Source of the DNA: Chara braunii | Lineage: Eukaryota; Streptophyta; Charophyceae; Charales; Characeae | Assembly (NCBI GenBank): GCA_003427395.1 | Contig: BFEA01000087.1 | Span: 2,831,759-2,855,826, forward strand | DNA length: 24,068 nt | Direction: 5' to 3' | Part shown: positions 18,231 to 24,068 of the stretch, piece by piece | Layout: the number at the start of each line of letters is the position of its first letter | Numbering within the stretch: position 1 is the stretch's first letter | Notes under the pieces: generated by a model | Databases searched by the model: none | What the model was told of the DNA's origin: nothing | Seen by the model: the letters and a program-made list of their open reading frames with translations, nothing else | Program-made: the position numbers and the translations under genes

Positions 18231-18546
18231 GCTCGTTCGTCTCTCAGACGACGAGCTGCCCCTAAAAAAAAAAAAAAAAAGGGGAGAAGTTGGAAAAAAA
18301 AGAACGGCCGCGGATCTAGCCGCGGCCTCGGTCCAGATGCAAGTTTAGAAGCATCTGGACTGTGAATAGACTGCAGACTGTTGGTTTCAACAGTCTGCTT
18401 GAAAATGGCTGAGTACAGCCATTTGTGTACTGCGTCTGGCCGCGCATGAAGGCCAGATGCACTGTCAAGGGTCAGAGTTTGGTTCCCCTAGGGGAACATC
18501 AAGTTCCTTGGCCCTTGATCACGAGTTTGATCAAGGGCCAAACTCT
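18231..18546. repeat. Array of back-to-back hairpins
   Basis: Consecutive stem-loops: 18231-18255 (GCTCG..CGAGC, one bulge); 18306-18327 (GGCCGCGG/CCGCGGCC); 18331-18360 (10-bp GTCCAGATGC); 18373-18398 (10-bp GCAGACTGTT); 18403-18424 (9-bp AAATGGCTG); 18432-18460 (10 positions, GCGTCTGGCC/GGCCAGATGC, one G-U type); 18482-18497 (GTTCCCC/GGGGAAC); 18508-18541 (14-bp TTGGCCCTTGATCA). An alternative outer pairing, AGAGTTTGG (18474-18482) with CCAAACTCT (18538-18546), encloses the last two. The 18373 hairpin begins GCAGACTGTT, the same string as stem III of the ribozymes, linking the array to the HHR family. No protein is encoded. Confidence 0.85.
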
Positions 18547-18845
18547 ATTCCGGGATTTGGCTAGGGGCAAAGCAGCTGCCCTCAGCCTTCGGCCAGTTAT
18601 AAAAGCTAGCCTGCCACCCAGCAACCTCACACTTGTGGCAATGCTGCTGGGGCATTCTACTTGAGTAGATGCTGGCTGGTTGGCTGCTGGTATGACGAGG
18701 CGAAGTGCTGGAGGTCTGCAGAAGCACTTGGAGGGAGGAGGAGGCAGCCATAGCCAGAGGTTAGGAACTTCTTGCCCCACCTTCTGTGTTGTGCTGCAGG
18801 CTGGGGAAGCCGTAGCCTTGAGGTTGCTGCTGGTTTTCTAGGGTT

Positions 18846-19130
18846 GTGCAGCGGAAGCGCTGCCGAATTCTTGCAGCGGCAGCACCTGTTTTCTTGGCGG
18901 TGCGGCAAAAGCGCTGCCGAAATTGTGCGGCGGCAGCGGCAGCGCCGGTTCTCTTGGCGGTACGGCGGAAGCGCTGCCGAAATTGTGCGGCGGCAGTGCC
19001 GGTTCTCTTGGCGGTACGGCGGAAGTGCTGCCGAAATTGTGCGGCGGCAGCACCGGTTTTCTTGGCGGTATGACGGAAGCACTGCCGAATTCTTGCGGCG
19101 GCAGCACCGGGTTCCTTGACGGTACGGCCA
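18846..19130. repeat. 54-bp GC-rich minisatellite, about five units
   Basis: Units contain GCGCTGCCGAAATTGTGC, GGCGGCAG and TTCTTGGCGGTACGGCGGAA; one unit is 60 bp because of an extra CGGCAG. The period is a multiple of three, so several frames on both strands stay open. The longest is on the minus strand (18657-19556, 299 codons), reading repeated YRQENR-CRRTISAALPP. I cannot tell a real repeat protein from a by-product of the array. Confidence 0.85.
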
Positions 19131-20565
19131 AGGGGGAAGTGCACCTTGGAACAGAAAGGGTGTGACGATCGTTTTGTTGAGGACGTAGTGGCACGCGACA
19201 CTTGTAAGAATTGTCGAGGCCGTTGTTATTTTTTTGCGGCATACCGAGTAAGCGGGAATTAAGTATGGGACCACCAAGTATTGTGGCAGGCAGGTGGTGA
19301 CCTGACTTGGTATTTGGTGGGTCGACCGACGCTGTTTTGGTGGAAGGTGTGACATTGAGGCTGTGAGATTTGAGAGTGAGACACTCTCCTCAACGGCGAG
19401 CTCGCTTCTGTGTTGGTGAGCGACGCCTGAGTCAGTGGTTGCGTTTGAAGGAGGGTGTGGCTCGTCCTTGGGAACGGCTACGACAAGGTTGTGCGGCAGA
19501 ACATTTCTTGAGAACATAATTGGCTTCTTGAGTGGGCCTTCAAAAAATTCACTCAAGGTCAGTGCGGCTCAGCTCCTTTGCACACCCGCGTGGACCCACA
19601 CCTTGCATGACCTTGCTTTGAATTCAGGGGAAGAGGTAGAGTAAGAGTGTGATGTCATGCGTGTGAAGAAAGGGCTGACTTGCTTTGGGGGTGGATGAAT
19701 CTCTGGATCGTTTTTTCTTGATTGTGCAGGTAGGATGGGAGATGCGTGTGAGAAGGAATTAGCATTGTTTGCTCGAGATAATAATGGGGATGCTTACCTC
19801 TCTCCCAGTCAACCTGATTGCATGTGACAAAAAAGAGGAGAAACAAAAATAATAATGGAAATGTGAACGAACGGGTACCGAAAGAAAGAAGGCCGTGGGA
19901 AAATTAAAAGAAAATAAGACAAGGGAACACCTTAGTATCTTCCCAAGGTTTTCCCCATTCTATCCCGAACGACCACTATCCTTCTATGCCCGTCCAAAAT
20001 ATTTTACTTCTTTCTCTTCTCAATTCGTCCAAGTCGACCCTTAGCCGGGAGGCATAGAGCGGTCGTCTGCACCTAGGGCTGGAGGCTTCTTCTCTCTAGG
20101 AGGCATCCGAGGCGGGGGTTCGTTGCCTTAGGGGCCGGCCCTGTTATCAACTCGGAGCGGACCGCTTATGCGGGGGGATACCATGCTATTGCGGTGGAGC
20201 CAGCCCAACTTCTGAGTCATGAACAATGTGTTCGGGAGAGGGGGAGGGGTATTCCAAACCACTTCCTAGAGGGTAGGATGTCTTGAAGCTAGGGGCAGTC
20301 GCCTCCTTGTGCTTTCAGGGAAAGGGGAGGCTGAATCTAGTACCCGGCTGGGTGACCATTTTAGGCGCCACCAACGTGTGGGAGGGCTGGCGCCACAAGA
20401 AGCCCAGCCCGTGACTCAACTAGTGTTAAAGGGGGTGCAATTAGGCACTACTCTCGCGTTCGGACCGTGACACAAGAATCACGGCCCGAAAAGGGATGTG
20501 AAGACTGAACATGGAAATGGATATGCCTGATCTTATTTTGACATAGTTACCGCTTCGTCGTTCAG
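19131..20565. other. No recognisable gene; inverted partner of 17841 at 19865
   Basis: GAACGAACGGGTACC at 19865-19879 is the inverse of GGTACCCGTTCGTT at 17841. The GC-balanced block 19920-20520 has no long frame; it contains CTGGGTGACC (20348), reminiscent of the 5S rRNA box C, but the remainder does not match 5S rRNA. It could be the 5' region of the next gene. Confidence 0.35.
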
Positions 20566-21672
20566 ATGGTCGCGGAGACAGTGATCCTCCGATTGTTCAT
20601 CACGCGCGAGGCGGCAGCTAATTGGGTAGCGGTGCCGACACGATCCCGCGCCGGCATGATACGAAAAGGAAGGTTGGTGTACAACCCACTTGAAGTTTAC
20701 TCGGAACGTGATGTGCCACGATTCTGGGACGGGAGCGTGAGAAAACCACCGTGGAGTTATGTTTTCTTGGTTGAACCAGGTCAGCATGTTGTACGATATG
20801 ACCTTGCGCCTCCTAATCCACCGCGAGATTACGGAGACATGAACCTAGTTGTGGTTCACAAGGGTTGTCCGGGAGTAGAGACCATTCCCGAGATTAGAGG
20901 GATGTTCCTCCATATTGTACTCCATTTGAACGATTTGCAAGGTCCGTTCGGCCTCCTTCACCATGTGAGACGGGTCCGAGCGAACAGATTTAATACTACT
21001 CGCTCGGAACGCTTCGACGTTACCGCGTTTTATGACGAGGTTTGTGAAATTTACGAGCGTCTCTCCTAACAAGTGGCTTCTTCGGTGTGCAGATGCCTAA
21101 CGGACGGCGGGACTTCACTCAGGCCAGATACCTACCGATTCGCGACACTACGGACGAGGAGCTAATCCGGCGAGCGGAGCGATTATTACTGATTCGAGAT
21201 GGAGCGCCCACGCGATGGATTGGTTTTATCGGCCTTCTCAGTGATGGGCAGGGATTATCTCCCAACTCGCGCGCGGATGTTCGCGCCAATGTGGCCCGAC
21301 TTTCGGACGAAGTTCATGGATATACCTTGTACTTCCATCGCGCGAGCAACCTCCAATGCCTCTCTCGGGTCATTGTGAGCGTCAAAATTACCCTATCCAG
21401 GGAGCGCTACGGCATCGTCCGGATTAAGGACACCACGACCACACACCTGTTTCGGATGCATCAGCCGTTCCGCGCCATAGTCTTGAAGCTCGCCTCAAGG
21501 ATGGCTTCCCTCTATGATACGCGGAAGGTTTGAGTCTCGCGGGGTGGACGCGTCTCCACCTTGACTTTTGATGACGAGGAGCTTACGCGACTCGACCGGA
21601 TAGAGGCTGAGGCCCATGAGGGCCGACAGGTTTATCCTGGTTGAGCACACCCTCTCGAGTTCGGTGCAGTGA
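20566..21672 (+). CDS. Putative intron-containing protein gene, family unknown
   Basis: Proposed exons: 20566-21039, 21093-21527, 21604-21672 (double stop TGATAA). Intron 1 (53 bp) has GAG/GTTTGTG, a textbook branch site CTAAC and a GTGTGCAG acceptor; it is phase 0 and joins two long coding-like frames (158 and 145 codons). Intron 2 starts AAG/GTTTGAG; the favoured acceptor GGATAG gives 22 more codons. A rival model uses acceptor GACGAG (21578), then CAG/GTTTATC (21630) and TTTTTGTAG, ending at 21721. The predicted protein is about 325 residues, basic, with no signal peptide or membrane segment. It contains WSYVFLVEPGQHVVRYDL and TTDEELIRRAERLLL; the rival exon reads DDEELTRLDRIEAEA, a possible internal repeat. 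The ATG follows CAG, so an upstream exon is possible; an in-frame stop lies at 20539. I recognise no family. Confidence 0.6.
21040..21092 (+). other. Short spliceosomal intron (53 bp)
   Basis: 5' site GTTTGTG, branch CTAAC at 21066-21070, 3' site GTGTGCAG. It contains the in-frame TAA that otherwise ends the first frame. Very short introns with CTAAC branch sites are common in fungi and some protists and algae, and differ from typical plant or animal introns. Confidence 0.65.
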
Positions 21673-21739
21673 TAAGTTGTTCTTTTTGTAGGGCCACATC
21701 TTCGTGACTCTACAAGGGTAATAATAACAAAAAAAAAAC

Positions 21740-23050
21740 AAACAATTTTGCGTAGGTAGGCCAACCAGATGGATAGTATCTGGATTGCCCCGATGATAGC
21801 ACTATCATGCTTAGGCATTGAGGGGTAATCGAGCACTTAACAATAAGCCAGATAAAGTGAAGGTCGAACACCTGAGAAGATGTTGAGCCAAAGGGCGAGG
21901 GCGAAGTATCAGGAAACGAAACATTCCCATGTCGAGTATCTGGTGTTGGGGATGGGTACTTTGTCGTTCGTGGAACAAAGAGAGTAATTATTGCCTAGGA
22001 GGACAAAGCGACGAACAAAATTGTCGTTCGCTCCTCCAAGCAGATGCCTGCGGTACGACAATGTGGTCGAACCGGGAGTTCAAACATCGACCAGGAGCCA
22101 GATCACTTGTTGATCCGCATGGTACCAGCGGTATTATCTGTAAAAGTTGTGCGCGACGGGTCTCCCGTCTTCGGACGGCAGTACAGCTGCCTCGTCGGTC
22201 ATATAGGCAAGAAATGATAATCTTGGCAGGTCATCTCATCAAGTCAAAATGTTGTTTATGTGTTGGTTTTATTCACGAGTGGCGGATTATAAAGGGACTA
22301 GGATTATTTGTTGGGTTTCACGTTTGGTCGAGGCCGTCCTAGTCGACCGACGCACGTTCGTACCGAGGAGATCAGCGCCCTCGGGAACGGACAACGTTCG
22401 GGTCCACTTGGCGTTAACCAAGCGTACCTGTACTCCAGCGAGCGAGCAAACGCCCTCGGCTGACCTACCTCTGCAATTGCATGTAAAAGCTTTCGCACGT
22501 GGGTCAGCAGCTCGGCAGGGATACGCCCCTGAGGGTGGTGACAACCCCTCAGGGAAAGTAAGTTGTGCCCCGCGAAAACCTATCCTGTCGTAGGGGACCA
22601 CAGGATGTATAGCTGGCGCACCCGGCTAGAGCGACGAAGGGATAATGCAACCACGTCCGTCTCGGCGGTTCGCGGGACTAATTTTGCATCGTCCTAAGTT
22701 GTCTCTTGATTTTGTTTTGTTCTGACTCCTGCGCGACACAGTCGGGAGGGCCCTCGTTCACGCGCTGATGCGCTCGACACCGGACATTCTAGCTCATATA
22801 CAGTATTACAGACTAATTCTAAATGCATGTGGACATCTTGTTTATCCAGTCCCGATGAACTCAAAACATTTGTTGAGTCTAGATGTACCTGGAGTCTGAG
22901 ATAAGCCCACAAACTGAATAATGTTGTCTGGGGAGCAGGGGTTTCCTTTGAGGTCCCCCCAGATGCGAAAATTAAAAATTCCTCACTGCAAATTTGCTTA
23001 TTATGGCCTCACTCAGGCAGGAGAAAATTCATACCTTCAAAGTTACTTGC
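21740..23050. other. No confident gene
   Basis: Two short stem-loops lie at 22532-22558 (CCCTGAGGG/CCCTCAGGG) and 22580-22607 (ATCCTGT/ACAGGAT). Frames at 22249-22601 on both strands are open for over 100 codons but have no recognisable motif. Confidence 0.35.
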
Positions 23051-23147
23051 TTTTTTTTTTTTTTTATAATTTCAATAAGAAGATTGAGGCCGGGGTCCTC
23101 ACAGTCTACCCGGAGTAACTGAACCAATCATGTTGAGAACCGGGCTC
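23051..23147 (-). mobile_element. SINE-like retroposon (copy 3)
   Basis: Minus strand: GAGCCCGGTTCTCAACA, TACTCCGGGTAGACTGTGAG, GACCCCGGCCTCAATCTTCT, then a short linker and A tail (plus-strand T run 23051-23065). It matches copy 2 over the 5' part but lacks the GCCTTGGGCACTGGGCCC terminus. Confidence 0.7.
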
Positions 23148-23219
23148 TGTCCTCATTCAGGAAACGTGGCGTCCACCGTCTTCCTGGGAACAGAGCGCAC
23201 CTGAAAATGAACGTATACA

Positions 23220-23330
23220 AGGTAGGCTTCTGGCCCGATTCAGGAGGTCTTGGGTTCAATCCCCATCAATGGCCTCATGTACCTTCTTGGGCAAGCTTCG
23301 CGCCCGCCGCCTAGAGATAGCCCGTTGGTT
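23220..23330 (+). mobile_element. Possible tRNA-derived SINE head
   Basis: TTGGGTTCAATCCCCA at 23249-23264 looks like a tRNA T-arm and contains a Pol III B-box match, GGTTCAATCC. A weak A-box candidate, TAGGCTTCTGG, lies about 27 bp upstream. CTTGGGCAAGCTTC follows at about 23285, resembling the core of MIR/CORE-type SINEs. No A tail or target duplication was identified; the element may extend to about 23560. Confidence 0.4.
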
Positions 23331-23810
23331 CCCCCAAACGGCATTGAGCACTGACTGCCGATGTTTGTAGTGTGAAGGGACGGGAGGAGAGGCACAGCAA
23401 CTGGCCCATTGAAGAAGCTCGGCGGTCCTGATGGCACCGGCTGACCCCTGGCTGCTATCGCCCACCTGCAGGTTGGGTGCAGCCCCCGATGTTCCTCGTT
23501 GGAGGCTTGAACAACGGCTGGGTGCTACGGGGTTCCCCATAATTCTATAATGATAAATAAGAAAAGGCCTGGAAGGCTGTCCTGTCTAAATTTGACAGGT
23601 TCTACAATTGGTTTGGCTCAAACAACCAGTACCTCGCCCAGCTAAAAAAATCCGACGCGGCTGTTAACGCGCCATGTTGGGCGGGTTACCTAGCGACAAA
23701 CAACCGGCATTCCCAAAAACAGTGGGAAAAAAAAGGAAAAAAAAACCGTCAAAGAAATTTAGAAGTAGCGAGCAGAAAGAAAAACAGGCGCGGCAGGGGG
23801 GGGGGGAGAG

Positions 23811-23898
<88 letters not shown>
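23811..23898. repeat. (GA)n microsatellite
   Basis: About 88 bp of GA, preceded by a G run (23797-23806), the same G-run plus (GA)n arrangement as at 17988-18063. Confidence 0.95.
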
Positions 23899-23900
<2 letters not shown>

Positions 23901-23909
23901 CGTCACCAC

Positions 23910-24060
23910 ACCACTCTCGAAATGTGGAAAAGACAAAAGTGGTCGGTGCATCTGCCCGTGTTCTCACCTGAAGTTCATTCTCATTTTGCACATTTCGAGA
24001 GTGGTATGGCGGCTGTCCACTGTCTGGCGCCGAGTTTGGCGCACCAAACTCGGCGTCAGA
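23910..24060. repeat. Paired inverted repeats at window end
   Basis: ACCACTCTCGAAATGTG (23910-23926) is exactly inverted at 23989-24005, spacer 62 bp. Next to it a 17-position hairpin, TCTGGCGCCGAGTTTGG / CCAAACTCGGCGTCAGA (24023-24060, loop CGCA, one G-U type mismatch). The feature may continue past the window. Confidence 0.8.
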
Positions 24061-24068
24061 CTGTGTCT

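Noticed and set aside
18657-19556. 299-codon minus-strand frame
   Set aside because: Its middle is the 54-bp minisatellite, which keeps several frames open on both strands; no evidence favours this one as a gene.
20335-20400. 5S rRNA-like CTGGGTGACC
   Set aside because: Only about ten bases match box C; no A box or 5S fold could be seen.

Overview
This is repeat-rich nuclear DNA from a eukaryote. The window has no bacterial-style operons and no long conserved housekeeping ORF. It is full of A-tailed retroposons, long simple repeats ((CA)n, (GA)n, poly-T), two U6 snRNA-derived copies and one plausible intron-containing gene. I cannot name the organism. Type III hammerhead ribozymes carried by dispersed repeats are best known from plant retrozymes, so a streptophyte or algal host is a reasonable guess, but nothing here proves it.

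Layout. 1-2950: degenerate dispersed repeats, a U6 retropseudogene with target-site duplications, poly-C/G tracts. 2957-5393: a cluster of hammerhead-ribozyme (HHR) repeats, including a large palindromic element, a 29-position hairpin and two same-strand HHR copies about 1.07 kb apart. 5394-8200: T/C-rich unique-looking DNA, a 94-bp tandem duplication and a SINE-like fragment. 8230-8800: (GAT)n-rich satellite. 8800-12167: no recognisable gene, LTR-like fragments, large (CT)n and (CA)n tracts. 12126-12893: a U6 snRNA copy (minus strand) split by a 661-bp element with terminal inverted repeats. 13871-13984: a foldback MITE-like unit. 14160-15896: several A-tailed retroposons (one with a 22-23 bp target-site duplication) and a 60-bp minisatellite. 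16376-16437: a 62-nt T run. 17630-18546: the best-preserved HHR (minus strand) followed by an extraordinary run of back-to-back hairpins. 18846-19130: a 54-bp minisatellite. 20566-21672: the only convincing protein gene, with short phase-0 introns and no recognised family. 21740-24068: mostly unassigned DNA, two more SINE-like pieces, a long (GA)n tract and paired hairpins at the end.

The main novelty candidate is the HHR family: at least six copies that share a core, a 5' flank and compensatory changes in stems II and III, embedded in palindromic or hairpin-array DNA. This suggests a mobile, highly structured, possibly circular-RNA-producing non-autonomous element (retrozyme-like). The second is the U6 sequence interrupted by a TIR element whose end motif recurs elsewhere in the window. 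Everything here was read by eye; no folding, alignment or database search was run.
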